A program made the translations under genes and the position numbers. A stretch of 64,000 bases of DNA from TMED109 sp002171375 (GTDB lineage Bacteria; Pseudomonadota; Alphaproteobacteria; TMED109). The stretch lies in contig CBFHON010000004.1 of assembly GCA_965657505.1 (NCBI GenBank), positions 62,001-126,000 on the forward strand, given 5' to 3'. Below, piece after piece: positions 17,727 to 26,685 of the stretch. The notes beneath the pieces were generated by a model. It did not search any database and was not told the origin of the DNA. It saw only the letters and a program-made list of their open reading frames with translations. Every line of letters begins with the position of its first letter. Positions within the stretch are counted from its first letter, which is position 1.

Positions 17727-18326
17727 TTAATTTTGAGCATTTTTATTTTCTAAATCAATTATTAAAGCGTGAAGGCCTCCTTTTTTAATAGAGGCACCAA
17801 AGTCTGCTCTTTTCGTAGCTAATAAGCTTACACCTTCTATAGCTATATCAATAATTTTTGTTCCTTCTCCTCTGTCACGAAGACGCCAATCTATTCTTAG
17901 AGGAGGAGCAGTTTCATGCTCTATATGAGATGAAACAATAGTATCTTTTTTGCCTTTTTTATAAGCTTTATCAATTATAAATAATTGATTTGAATAGACC
18001 CCAAGCTGAGACGCATAAACTTTTACAATATGTTTATCAAATGCATTCCCAAATCTTACTAATTGTTCTTTTGACGCGCCTCTTGCAGCTTTTCCTAGTA
18101 CTGCTCTATGAATTAATTTTTTATCAAAATTATTATTAAGCATTTTTTCAAATAATAATTCTCTTTTATCTAAATTTTCAATTGGAGTTTTTAATATATT
18201 AATAGCTTGTTGGCCTACATTTTCAATATATTTGACAGCCTCTGATTCCTCTATAGCATAACTAGGTTTAAGAATATAAAATACTAAAGCTATACTCATA
18301 ATTATAATTTTAAATATTCTAATCAT
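17727..18326 (-). CDS. mlaC: Periplasmic phospholipid-binding protein MlaC (Ttg2D family)
   Basis: MlaC shuttles phospholipids through the periplasm between the MlaA complex in the outer membrane and the MlaFEDB ABC transporter. The 199-residue protein starts with a signal peptide (hydrophobic residues 4-20, then KPSYAIEE). The body has the family pattern of helices and LLATKRADFGASIKKGGLHALIIDL near the end, close to the usual SYRSEF...GGVDGLI. AGGA precedes the ATG. It lies 17 bases downstream of mlaA. The mlaFED genes are not in the window. Confidence 0.9.
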   Translation of the reverse strand: MIRIFKIIIMSIALVFYILKPSYAIEESEAVKYIENVGQQAINILKTPIENLDKRELLFEKMLNNNFDKKLIHRAVLGKAARGASKEQLVRFGNAFDKHIVKVYASQLGVYSNQLFIIDKAYKKGKKDTIVSSHIEHETAPPLRIDWRLRDRGEGTKIIDIAIEGVSLLATKRADFGASIKKGGLHALIIDLENKNAQN

Positions 18327-18343
18327 AAAAAAAATCCTACAAA

Positions 18344-19105
18344 TTATTCTAATAACATTATATCTATATCTATATCGTAAATTGATGTGTCCTCGGATTC
18401 TTCATTTGCAATTAACCTAGCTCGCCTTTGTAAATACATAGTTCTCATAATTGCATATGGGTCTAACGAATTTTCTCTAGTTCCTTCGATAACTCCATCT
18501 AATTCTACACGAGTATCTAAGGCTTTCGTTACTTTTGTAGCTAGTAAAAAATCTTCGTAATCTTCTCTAATTAAATATAACCCTACGGGATCTACTAGCC
18601 AATCTCCAACTTTACCCCCTAAATCTCTGGTAGAAGTAGGACCTAAGATTGGTAAAATTAAATATGGTCCAGGTTCTATCCCCCATGCACCTAGAGTTTG
18701 GCCAAAATCTTCATCAACTGGTTCTAAACCGATGTAATTTGCTATGTCAAAAAAACCTAAAAGTCCAATAGTGCTATTAATTCCAAATCTTCCTACTGCT
18801 GTAACACCTCTTTCAAAGTCACCTTGTAAAGTTGCATTAATAGCACTCATAGGGGTTTTTAAATTAAGTAAAAAATTTCTAATACTATCTCTGACTTGAT
18901 CAGGAAAAATATATCTATAACCGTGAGCAATAGGACCTATAACATATTCGTCTGCCCCTTCATTAAATGAATATATTTGCCTATTAAATGACTCAAAAGG
19001 ATCGTTTTCTTGTTTTCCAGCCGTATCCGGGCTAGAGGCACAACCATAAAAAAATATAGGTAACACCAAAAATATAATTGCAATACTTATTTTTTTCGTA
19101 TTCAT
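18344..19105 (-). CDS. mlaA: Outer-membrane lipoprotein MlaA (VacJ family)
   Basis: MlaA forms a ring in the outer membrane and removes misplaced phospholipids from the outer leaflet. The 253-residue precursor has a lipoprotein signal ending at FYGCASSP (lipid-bearing Cys near 22). Then comes the family core: DPFESFNRQIYSFNEGADEY, NFLLNLKTPMSAINATLQGD and DFGQTLGAWGIEPGPYLILP. It is the first gene of the leftward mlaA-mlaC pair, which is also found fused or adjacent in other alphaproteobacteria. Confidence 0.95.
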   Translation of the reverse strand: MNTKKISIAIIFLVLPIFFYGCASSPDTAGKQENDPFESFNRQIYSFNEGADEYVIGPIAHGYRYIFPDQVRDSIRNFLLNLKTPMSAINATLQGDFERGVTAVGRFGINSTIGLLGFFDIANYIGLEPVDEDFGQTLGAWGIEPGPYLILPILGPTSTRDLGGKVGDWLVDPVGLYLIREDYEDFLLATKVTKALDTRVELDGVIEGTRENSLDPYAIMRTMYLQRRARLIANEESEDTSIYDIDIDIMLLE

Positions 19106-19183
19106 ATTTTTTTTTCCATAAATATTTATAGTTATTATACTATATATATCAAACTATCTTCAAGTTTGTTTAATTAAGTTAAT

Positions 19184-22100
19184 TTAAACTGTTGCTTTTT
19201 TACCATAACCTCCACCACCAGGTGTTTTTATTATTATAATATCACCTTTTTTAACATTTATCGATTCACTTGAATTTAACTTCTTAATTTTTTTATTTTT
19301 TGTTTTGAATAAATTTATTCCTTTTTGGGCTTTTTCTCCATAAAGTATTCCAGGTGGCGAAACTTTTCGTCTATTAGATAGAATTACAGCTGTAAGACTT
19401 TTTTCAAATTCAATTTCTCTAATTACTCCATTTCCACCTTTAAACTTTCCTTTACCCCCACTATTTTTTCTAATTGAGAAGTTATTAATTTTTATTGGAT
19501 ATCTTAATTCTAATATTTCAGGGTCAGTTAATCTGGTATTAGTCATATGGCATTGGATAGCATCGGTTCCATTATGACCCCTACTAGCACCTTCTCCTCC
19601 ACAAATTGTTTCATAATAACCAAAATCTTTATTGCCAAATGTAAAATTACTCATAGTACCATAGCAAGCAGATTGTACTTTTAAAGCGCTATTAATAACA
19701 TCTACTATAGTTTGACTAGTTTCTACATTACCTGCAACAACTGCTGCAGGAAATTTAGGACTGAGAATTGAGTTTTTAGGAATTATAATTTTAATTGGTT
19801 TAAGGCAACCATCATTTAAAGGAATTTTTTTATTAACTAGAGATCTTAATACATATAATATAGCAGATCTAGTTACAGCTCTGGGTGCATTAAAATTATT
19901 AGATGTTTGATTTGAAGACCCCGTAAAATCGAATATAGCATTTTGTAATTTTTTATTAATAGTAATTTTTAACTTAATTTTTGAACCATTATCCATCAAC
20001 ATTTCATACTTACCATTATTTAATTTACTTAAAACGCTTTTAATAGATTTTTCGGCATTAATTTTAACTTGTTTCATATAAAAATTTACAGTTGTTTTCC
20101 CATATTTTTTTACAATTCTAATGAGACTATTTTTTCCGGAGTTGGACGCTGCTAATTGAGCTTCTAAATCTGATAAATTTGATTTAGTGTCTCTTGCAGG
20201 ATAGGCATTATTATTAAAAATTTCTAAAATTATTTCTTCATTTAGCCTTCCTTTACTAACAATTTTTTCTCCATTAAAAACTGCTCCTTCTTCATCAATA
20301 TGTTTAGACATTGACGGCATGGAACCAGGAGTTATACCTCCTATATCTGAATGGTGGGCTCTACTTGCAACATAAAAACTCGGTTTTTTTTGATTAGATA
20401 TAAAAATAGGAGTTATAACTGTAATATCAGGCAAATGTGTGCCACCTTTATAAGGGTTGTTGTGAATAAAGCTATCACCATCAAAAATATTATTTATATT
20501 TTTTTTAATAACATATTTTATACTTTCACTCATGGCACCTAAATGAATAGGAATATGAGGAGCATTTGCAATTAAACCTCCTTTGTTATCAAATAAAGCA
20601 CATGAAAAATCTAACCTTTCTTTGATATTTATAGAGTATGAAGTATTTTTTAGAACCGTTCCCATTTCTTCAGCTATGGACATGAATATATTATTGAATA
20701 TTTCTAAGCGAACTGGATCAACTTTTTTATTATTTTTTATTTTATTTAAATTATTATGCATTTTGGAAATAATTATTTTTTTATTTTGATCTACATGACA
20801 ATTCCAATTTTCAGTAATAAAAATAGATGAATCTTCTTCAAAAATGATTGCAGGTCCAAAGATGAAATCCCCAGCTTTAAGATTTATTCTCTTATAAGTT
20901 TTAATGCTTTTAAAATTATTATTTATAAAGGTATCACAGTATCCTTCATTTTTAACCTTTAAGTTTTTTTCAAATTTTTTAGATTTAACTTTATAGATAT
21001 TATTATTTATTGAGGCTTCAATAGAAATATTATCGATAATAATATTTTTTCCTGAGTGTAAAAAACCATATCTTTTTTTATATAATTTTTCAAAATTTTT
21101 TAAACATAAAGAAATTTTATCAAATGGAATAGTGATAAAGCTATCTGTCTTTTCGTATTTTAAACCAATACTTTTTATAATTTTTATTTTTTTTAAATTT
21201 ACTGAAGGGTCATTTTTCTTTAATTCTTTTAAGGCCAGGTTTTCAATTTTATTAAAGTCTTCATGAATATAGTTAAAATAGACATAAATATTTTTTTCAA
21301 TAGTTTTAGTTTTAATACACTTTATTTCTGCATATCCCATTCCAAAAGCACTTAAAACGCTAGCGAACGGATGAACTATTATTGTTTTTAAATTTAATGA
21401 ATTTGCTATATTGCAAATATGCTGCCCAGCAGCCGCACCATAACCTATTAATGCATGCTTGCTTATATCATGACCTTTTTCTATTGAAATATTTCTTATA
21501 GCATTAGCCATGTTTTCATTTGCAATATTTATACTACCAAGTGCTAATTCATAAATTGTCATTGTCTTTCTAAATGTTTTTTGAATTTTTCTTAATATAA
21601 CTTTTAGTGCTTTTATAGAAGCGTTAATATTAAGAGAGCTTTTCCCTTTACTACCAAATATTTTTGGAAAATTTGAAGTCTGAATATAGCCTAAAACTAA
21701 GTTGCAATCAGTAATAGTTGCTGGTCCTCCCAAGCCATAGCAGGCAGGTCCTGGTATAGCCCCAGCACTTTCTGGTCCTACATTAATTTTTAATCCATCA
21801 AAACTAACCAGAGAGCCTCCTCCTGCAGCAATAGTATTAATATTAAGCATAGGAACTTTAATTTTATTACCTGCAACAGTATTTTCAAGAGACCTTTCAT
21901 AACTATTTTCATAGTGAAAAACATCTGTTGACGTTCCTCCCATATCTAGTCCTATTAAACCGCTATATTTATTTATCTTTTTATTTGTTTCAACTGCAGC
22001 AATTACTCCACCAGCTGGCCCTGATAATACGGCATCTTTACCTTCAAAGTTTGAGGAAGAAGTTAAGCCTCCTGAAGATTGCATATATAAAATTCTTGTA

Positions 22101-22810
22101 TTTTTTATTTTATTATTAATCTCAGATGTATATCTATTTAGCTTAGGAGTTAAATAAGCATTAACAACTGTTGTATCTCCTCTACTGTTTAATCCTATTA
22201 AAGCAGCAGTATCATGACTTAAATAAATGTTTTTAAATCCAATTTCTTCAGCAATAACTCGCAATATTTTTTCATGCTTTGGGTGTTTCCAAGAATGCAT
22301 TAATACAATTGCTATAGATTTATATCCTTTGTTAAAAGCTATTTTCATACTTTTCTTCGCTTTACTTAAATCAAGCTTTAATAGGACTTTACCTTTTGAT
22401 GATAATCTCTCATGAATTTCAAATACCTTACTATAAAGATTCTTATTCTTAAGAATTTTCCTAGCAAATATATCTGGTCTAGTTTGATCTCCAATTTGAA
22501 GAGAATCCTTAAACCCCTTAGTTATAAATAAGCAAGTTTTATCTCCTGTTCTTGTAAGTAATGTATTTGTAGCAATAGTTGTTCCAATTCTTACTTCATT
22601 TATTAATTTATAATTAAGTTTATTTTTTGATTTTGTTGTTAAAAAATAATTTATTCCTTCTATTATTGAATCTTTATAAAGAGATGGATTGTAAGAAAGT
22701 ATTTTTTTTTTATGAAATTTACCTAGAGGGTCCTTGGCAACAATATCTGTGAATGTGCCTCCTCTATCTATCCAGAAGTCCCACTTATTGTATAAAATGT
22801 TATTGGTCAA
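19184..22810 (-). CDS. 5-oxoprolinase / hydantoinase, fused HyuA-HyuB
   Basis: The 1,208-residue enzyme fuses both halves of the ATP-dependent oxoprolinase/hydantoinase family. The HyuA half (about 1-680) has FWIDRGGTFTDIVAKDP and GLDMGGTSTDVFHYE, the ASKHA-type nucleotide loops, and GAAAGQHICNIA. The HyuB half (about 695-1200) has SINIKERLDFSCALFD, THLPDITVITPIF and the closing GGGGYGKK. Family members open 5-oxoproline to glutamate or split hydantoins; which applies is unknown. I start at the TTG at 22810, with AGGAG seven bases upstream. An ATG twelve codons earlier has no ribosome binding site and lies about where transcription should begin. Confidence 0.88.
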   Translation of the reverse strand: MTNNILYNKWDFWIDRGGTFTDIVAKDPLGKFHKKKILSYNPSLYKDSIIEGINYFLTTKSKNKLNYKLINEVRIGTTIATNTLLTRTGDKTCLFITKGFKDSLQIGDQTRPDIFARKILKNKNLYSKVFEIHERLSSKGKVLLKLDLSKAKKSMKIAFNKGYKSIAIVLMHSWKHPKHEKILRVIAEEIGFKNIYLSHDTAALIGLNSRGDTTVVNAYLTPKLNRYTSEINNKIKNTRILYMQSSGGLTSSSNFEGKDAVLSGPAGGVIAAVETNKKINKYSGLIGLDMGGTSTDVFHYENSYERSLENTVAGNKIKVPMLNINTIAAGGGSLVSFDGLKINVGPESAGAIPGPACYGLGGPATITDCNLVLGYIQTSNFPKIFGSKGKSSLNINASIKALKVILRKIQKTFRKTMTIYELALGSINIANENMANAIRNISIEKGHDISKHALIGYGAAAGQHICNIANSLNLKTIIVHPFASVLSAFGMGYAEIKCIKTKTIEKNIYVYFNYIHEDFNKIENLALKELKKNDPSVNLKKIKIIKSIGLKYEKTDSFITIPFDKISLCLKNFEKLYKKRYGFLHSGKNIIIDNISIEASINNNIYKVKSKKFEKNLKVKNEGYCDTFINNNFKSIKTYKRINLKAGDFIFGPAIIFEEDSSIFITENWNCHVDQNKKIIISKMHNNLNKIKNNKKVDPVRLEIFNNIFMSIAEEMGTVLKNTSYSINIKERLDFSCALFDNKGGLIANAPHIPIHLGAMSESIKYVIKKNINNIFDGDSFIHNNPYKGGTHLPDITVITPIFISNQKKPSFYVASRAHHSDIGGITPGSMPSMSKHIDEEGAVFNGEKIVSKGRLNEEIILEIFNNNAYPARDTKSNLSDLEAQLAASNSGKNSLIRIVKKYGKTTVNFYMKQVKINAEKSIKSVLSKLNNGKYEMLMDNGSKIKLKITINKKLQNAIFDFTGSSNQTSNNFNAPRAVTRSAILYVLRSLVNKKIPLNDGCLKPIKIIIPKNSILSPKFPAAVVAGNVETSQTIVDVINSALKVQSACYGTMSNFTFGNKDFGYYETICGGEGASRGHNGTDAIQCHMTNTRLTDPEILELRYPIKINNFSIRKNSGGKGKFKGGNGVIREIEFEKSLTAVILSNRRKVSPPGILYGEKAQKGINLFKTKNKKIKKLNSSESINVKKGDIIIIKTPGGGGYGKKATV

Positions 22811-22851
22811 TAAATTTCTCCTAATAAAGATATTAATATATTTCATTTTTT

Positions 22852-22857
22852 ATTATA
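22852..22857 (-). promoter_or_regulatory. Candidate -10 element for the oxoprolinase gene
   Basis: TATAAT on the minus strand would place transcription start near 22845, within the distal ATG of the frame and upstream of the AGGAG/TTG start. This is one reason for preferring the TTG start. Confidence 0.35.
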
Positions 22858-22895
22858 GTTTAATAATTAAATTATATTTTTATGAGGATAATTTT

Positions 22896-23687
22896 ATGAG
22901 TATTTGGGGAAAAATTTTAGGAGGAAGTACAGGGATGGTCTTAGGTGGGCCCCTAGGAGCAGTGTTAGGTTTAGCCTTAGGACATAAAATAGATAAAATT
23001 AGAAGTAGAGACTCTAAATTAATAAATGAAGATAATTCATCAAATGAAAATATCTCCTTTCAACAGTATAATGAAAATGAAAAGCAGTTAGCTTTTGCTT
23101 CAGGTGTAATTGTAATAGCAGCTAAATTATCTAAAGCTGATGGAAAAGTAACTCAAGATGAAATTATAAAATTTAGAGAAGTTTTTGATTTTGATCCTAA
23201 AGATGAGGTAGCAATTGGTAAAATTTTTAATAATGCTAAAAAAAGCTCTGAAGGGTTTGAAGTTTATGCAAGACAATTAGTAGCAGTATTTGGAAACCAA
23301 CAGGAATTATATATAGAATTTATTAACTCTTTATATAAAATAGCATTTGCTGATGGTGAGCTTCATATTAATGAAGATAAAATGATAAAAGATATTTCAA
23401 TTATTTTTAATATGCCAATAGGTGTTTTAGATTCTATTAAATCACAATATATAACAATTTTTTCTAGTGTAGCTTTAGAAAATGATTATAAAATCTTACT
23501 TTCTAAGTCTTCTGACTCAGATGCCGAAATAAAAAAGAAATATTTTAAATTAGTAAAGGAATATCATCCGGATTCTTTAGTTTCGAAAGGATTGCCTGAG
23601 GAATTTCTGAAGTTTGCTAATGAAAGACTTGCAAATATTAATGAAGCCTATGAAAGAATTACAAAATTTAGAAAAGATAAAATTTGA
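22896..23687 (+). CDS. djlA: DjlA-like membrane-anchored J-domain co-chaperone
   Basis: A 263-residue protein built like DjlA: a short N-terminal membrane segment rich in glycine (MSIWGKILGGSTGMVLGG...), a TerB-like helical domain at about 60-180 (KLSKADGKVTQDEI and YKIAFADGELHINEDKMI repeats), and a C-terminal J domain with HPD at 224-226 that would stimulate DnaK. The start is the ATG at 22896 with GAGGA seven bases upstream. The frame stays open for 54 codons further upstream, but those lie over the oxoprolinase start. It overlaps the next gene by one base (TGATG). Confidence 0.9.
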   Translation: MSIWGKILGGSTGMVLGGPLGAVLGLALGHKIDKIRSRDSKLINEDNSSNENISFQQYNENEKQLAFASGVIVIAAKLSKADGKVTQDEIIKFREVFDFDPKDEVAIGKIFNNAKKSSEGFEVYARQLVAVFGNQQELYIEFINSLYKIAFADGELHINEDKMIKDISIIFNMPIGVLDSIKSQYITIFSSVALENDYKILLSKSSDSDAEIKKKYFKLVKEYHPDSLVSKGLPEEFLKFANERLANINEAYERITKFRKDKI

Positions 23688-24403
23688 TGAGTTTATTAGT
23701 ATGCAATGAATATAAATCTCCAAATTATAATATAAGAAAGAATCTAGATCTCATTGATACAGTTATTATACATTATACAGGTATGCGAAATGCAAAAACA
23801 GCATTAAATTATTTATGTAATAAAAAGTCTAAGGTTAGTGCTCATTATTTTATAAATGAAGAAGGTAAATTATGGCAAATTGTAGAAGATAAAAATATTG
23901 CCTGGCATGCAGGAGTTTCTAAATGGTTAGATAGAAAAAACCTCAATGAAACATCAATAGGAATAGAATTAGAAAACCCAGGGCATCAACATGGCTATAA
24001 GGAATTTACTTTTGATCAATATGAAATGTTAGAGAAATTGATTAATTCTTTAATTAATAAATATAATATCAAGATAGATAGAATACTAGGTCATTCTGAT
24101 ATTGCGCCTTCCAGAAAAACAGACCCTGGGGAAAAATTTAGATGGCATAGATTAGCCGAAAAAAATATTTCAATTTGGCCAAAAAATATCCTTAATTTAC
24201 CTGAAGATATTTATTCAGATAAATTATTATATAATTTATTATCGAGTATTGGTTATGATGTAAAAAATCATTATAAAGATAGTATAATGGCATTTAAAAG
24301 GAGATTTATGCCTAGTGATTTAAACGAAAATATCAATGAAGCATTACTTAAAGTAGCTTATTCCGTTAATCTTGAATTTACTAAAGTAAGGTCTTTGTAT
24401 TGA
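23687..24403 (+). CDS. N-acetylmuramoyl-L-alanine amidase (Amidase_2, AmiD/AmpD type)
   Basis: The 238-residue protein is a zinc amidase that cuts the bond between MurNAc and the stem peptide. Zinc ligands are in VIIHYTGM near residue 29 and in GHSDIAPSRKTDPG near 140. SAHYFINEEGKLWQIV and IAWHAGVSKW are typical, and a small helical C-terminal region (about 180-238) resembles a peptidoglycan-binding domain. I see no clear signal peptide, so a cytoplasmic AmpD-like recycling role is possible, although the size is closer to AmiD. It is coupled to djlA through TGATG; its stop codon overlaps the rnpB promoter. Confidence 0.85.
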   Translation: MSLLVCNEYKSPNYNIRKNLDLIDTVIIHYTGMRNAKTALNYLCNKKSKVSAHYFINEEGKLWQIVEDKNIAWHAGVSKWLDRKNLNETSIGIELENPGHQHGYKEFTFDQYEMLEKLINSLINKYNIKIDRILGHSDIAPSRKTDPGEKFRWHRLAEKNISIWPKNILNLPEDIYSDKLLYNLLSSIGYDVKNHYKDSIMAFKRRFMPSDLNENINEALLKVAYSVNLEFTKVRSLY

Positions 24404-24427
24404 ATTTTTTTTTAAATATTTTATAAT
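24400..24427 (+). promoter_or_regulatory. Promoter of rnpB
   Basis: TTGAAT (24400-24405) and TATAAT (24422-24427) are separated by 16 bases, and the mature RNase P RNA begins about five bases after the -10. The -35 overlaps the stop codon of the amidase gene. Confidence 0.65.
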
Positions 24428-24431
24428 ATAC

Positions 24432-24792
24432 ATATCAGGTAGCTAAGTGACTGCTCTTAATTTAAATATTAGGAGAGGAAAGTCCGGGCTCCATGGAAAC
24501 ACAGTGCCGGATAATTTCCGGCAGAGGAAACTCTAGGGATTAGTGCCACAGAAAATATACCGCTTAATTTAAGTAAGGGTGAAATGGTGCGGTAAGAGCG
24601 CACCGCATTTTAGGTAACTAAAATGGCAAGGTAAACCCCACTGGGAGCAAGACCAAGTAGATACAACGAACTATTAAATTAGTAGCGATGTTTTCAGCGT
24701 GTTGTCGGGTAGGTTGCAAGAAGTATTTGGTAACAAATACTCAAGATGAATAGTCACTCAAGACAGAACCCGGCTTATAGGCTACCTGATAT
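24432..24792 (+). ncRNA. rnpB: RNase P RNA, bacterial class A
   Basis: This is the catalytic RNA that trims the 5' leader of tRNA precursors. The universally conserved block GAGGAAAGTCCGGGCTCCAT is at about 24474-24493, and the matching ACAGAACCCGGCTTA near the 3' end forms the P4 core. Helix P1 pairs ATATCAGGTAGC (24432-24443) with GCTACCTGATAT (24781-24792), which fixes both ends. The length of about 361 bases is normal for an alphaproteobacterial class A RNA. It lies between the amidase gene and mraZ on the same strand, with its own promoter. Confidence 0.97.
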
Positions 24793-24810
24793 ATATTTAT
24801 GCAAATATAT
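24791..24810 (+). terminator. Weak AT-only hairpin after rnpB
   Basis: ATATATTT and AAATATAT form an eight-base stem with an ATGC loop at the 3' end of rnpB, followed by AAAATTATT. It has no GC pairs and no clean T-run, so it may be a processing or weak termination site. Confidence 0.3.
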
Positions 24811-24828
24811 AAAATTATTAATCTATGT

Positions 24829-24858
24829 TTGACGAACCATATATTCCCATGATATTAC
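24829..24858 (+). promoter_or_regulatory. Candidate promoter of the dcw cluster (mraZ)
   Basis: TTGACG (24829-24834) with TATTAC (24853-24858) at 18-base spacing would start transcription near 24865, about 50 bases before mraZ. The candidate MraZ boxes overlap this promoter. Confidence 0.45.
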
Positions 24859-24880
24859 TATAAAAACCCATATATTTCCA
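24835..24880 (-). promoter_or_regulatory. Candidate MraZ-binding boxes upstream of mraZ
   Basis: Two 15-base elements, 24835-24849 and 24866-24880, agree at 13 of 15 positions and start 31 bases apart. On the minus strand they read TGGGAATATATGGTT and TGGAAATATATGGGT. Each fits the TGGGN-five bases-TGGGN pattern described for MraZ boxes in E. coli, with one imperfect half. They overlie and follow the candidate promoter, which suits repression of the cluster by MraZ. Binding is inferred. Confidence 0.5.
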
Positions 24881-24916
24881 AATTGGGAATTAATATTATG
24901 GTGAGGATAATTAATA

Positions 24917-25354
24917 GTGTCAGATTTTATAGGACGATATTTAAATAAAGTAGATAAAAAAGGTAGAGTTTCAGTGCCTGCTTCTTGGAGGTCTAGTTTA
25001 ATAAGTAAAGAATTCTCAGGAATAATTGCTCAATCATCTCTTTCTGAAAAATCTATAGATGCATATCCACGCGAATATTTAGAATTATTACAAAATAAAT
25101 TAGATTCAAATGACCCGCTTTTAGAAGAGAATGAATATGAGTCTACAGTTCTATTTGGTGGTTCTGTATTACCTTTTGATTCTGAAGGTAGAGTTATTTT
25201 ATCAAACTCGCTGAGAGCGGAAAGTTATATTGAAGCTGAAGCATTATTTGTAGGAATGGGAAGAAGATTTAGAATTTGGAGCCCAAAAATTTTTGATGAA
25301 TATTTAGCTAGAGCTAAATTATATATGGATAAAAGAAGAAAAAATAAATCTTAA
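24917..25354 (+). CDS. mraZ: Transcriptional regulator MraZ
   Basis: MraZ is a ring-forming AbrB-like DNA-binding protein that represses the dcw cluster it heads. The 145 residues contain the two family repeats, each with a D-x-x-G-R motif: VDKKGRVSVPASWR near residue 13 and FDSEGRVILSNSLR near 94. The start is a GTG, with GAGGA about nine bases upstream. It is the first gene of the division and cell-wall cluster, directly after rnpB, and TGGG-type boxes are present in its upstream region. Confidence 0.95.
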   Translation: MSDFIGRYLNKVDKKGRVSVPASWRSSLISKEFSGIIAQSSLSEKSIDAYPREYLELLQNKLDSNDPLLEENEYESTVLFGGSVLPFDSEGRVILSNSLRAESYIEAEALFVGMGRRFRIWSPKIFDEYLARAKLYMDKRRKNKS

Positions 25355-25373
25355 ATTAACTAAGGATAAACAA

Positions 25374-26363
25374 GTGACAAAAATTATTTCTCATAAAAAT
25401 ATTTTGAAAAATAATCATACACCTGTATTAGCTGAAACAGTACTTGAAAATTTAAATATTAGAAATGGGCTTACATATGTAGATGGTACTTTTGGAGCAG
25501 GTGGTCACACAAGTATGATACTTTCTTCAGCAAATTGTAATGTTATATCATTAGACAGAGACCCATCAGTTAAAGTTTTTAAAGAAGAAATTCAAAATAG
25601 ATTTCCAGATAATTTTAAATTTATATCTGGTAATATAGGAAGATTAAAATTTCTTCTGAAAAATAATGGAATTACTAGTGTTGATGGAGGTATTTTATTT
25701 GATTTAGGTGTTTCTTCTATGCAAATAGATAATTCTAATAGAGGTTTTTCATTTAAGAATGATGGCCCTTTAGATATGAGAATGAATCAAATTGGAAAAT
25801 CTGCTGAGGATATAATAAATCAAACAGATGAAAAAACATTAAATGATATAATATATACTTTAGGGGAAGAAAAAAAAGCACGAAGAATAGCACGCGCTAT
25901 AGTAAACTATCGAAAAAATAAATCTATTACTTCCACACTAGAGTTGTCAAATATAGTAAGAAATGCAATTGGAAATAATCCTAAATTAAAAATTGATCCA
26001 GCAACTAAAACTTTTCAAGCTATCAGAATTAAAGTTAATAATGAATTAGATGAAATTGAAAAAGCATTGATAGATGCAGAAAAATTACTAGCTCCTGGAG
26101 CAAGATTAGTCGTAATTTCTTTTCACTCTTTAGAAGATAAAATAGTTAAGAAATTTTTTAGGTCTAAAAGTGGTTTAAATCCTAATCCGTATAGACATTC
26201 TGCTAGTATTTACTCTAAAGATATTAAAAAAAATCCCTCTTTCAAACTGATCACAAAAAAAGTTTTATTAGCTAGCGATGAAGAACTTATTTCTAATATT
26301 AGAGCAAGATCTGCTAAGTTAAGATGCGCAGAGAAATTAAATAATATGGATTATGCAGCATGA
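25374..26363 (+). CDS. rsmH: 16S rRNA m4C1402 methyltransferase
   Basis: RsmH (MraW) methylates N4 of C1402 in the decoding centre of 16S rRNA. The 329 residues contain HTPVLAETVLENL, the SAM loop VDGTFGAGGHTSMIL near residue 38, DLGVSSMQIDNSNRGFSF near 105, and TKTFQAIRIKVNNELDEI near 215, the standard signatures. Translation starts at GTG with AAGGA seven bases upstream. It overlaps ftsL by four bases (ATGA). Confidence 0.96.
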   Translation: MTKIISHKNILKNNHTPVLAETVLENLNIRNGLTYVDGTFGAGGHTSMILSSANCNVISLDRDPSVKVFKEEIQNRFPDNFKFISGNIGRLKFLLKNNGITSVDGGILFDLGVSSMQIDNSNRGFSFKNDGPLDMRMNQIGKSAEDIINQTDEKTLNDIIYTLGEEKKARRIARAIVNYRKNKSITSTLELSNIVRNAIGNNPKLKIDPATKTFQAIRIKVNNELDEIEKALIDAEKLLAPGARLVVISFHSLEDKIVKKFFRSKSGLNPNPYRHSASIYSKDIKKNPSFKLITKKVLLASDEELISNIRARSAKLRCAEKLNNMDYAA

Positions 26364-26683
26364 TGCGTTTTCTTACACTTTTCATTATAATTTTTTCTGT
26401 TTCAGGAACAGTATGGTCTATGTGGTTAAGTAGTGAACTAAAAAATGAAGATGCTAGATTAAAAATTATTAAAAATAAAATAATAGAAATAGATGAAAAA
26501 ATTAGACTAGCAGAAGCTGAATGGTCTTTTATCACAAATCCTAAGCATATTGAGTACTTAAATAATAAATATCTAAAACTTAAGACTATACCTATTAATG
26601 ACATTACTTCAATCAAAACCAAGGATACTATTCTTTCCAAAAAATTAGATAACTCTAATAAAATATTAAAGGAGATAAATTAA
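26360..26683 (+). CDS. ftsL: Cell division protein FtsL
   Basis: The 107-residue protein has the FtsL layout: a very short cytoplasmic start, one membrane segment (about residues 5-22) and a periplasmic coiled coil (about 25-75) that would pair with FtsB and FtsQ to activate FtsWI. The sequence itself is poorly conserved, so the call rests on position between rsmH and the ftsI side, size and architecture. It starts at ATG overlapping the rsmH stop. It is followed by ftsZ instead of the usual ftsI. Confidence 0.8.
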   Translation: MMRFLTLFIIIFSVSGTVWSMWLSSELKNEDARLKIIKNKIIEIDEKIRLAEAEWSFITNPKHIEYLNNKYLKLKTIPINDITSIKTKDTILSKKLDNSNKILKEIN

Positions 26684-26685
26684 TT

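Noticed and set aside
22734..22895. A 54-codon N-terminal extension of djlA
   Set aside because: It overlaps the oxoprolinase start on the other strand, and the ATG at 22896 has GAGGA at the right distance and gives the standard DjlA N-terminus.
24432..24792. tmRNA as an alternative for the structured RNA
   Set aside because: The GAGGAAAGTCCGGGCTC block and the closing P1 helix are diagnostic for RNase P RNA, and no tRNA-like acceptor ending in CCA is present.
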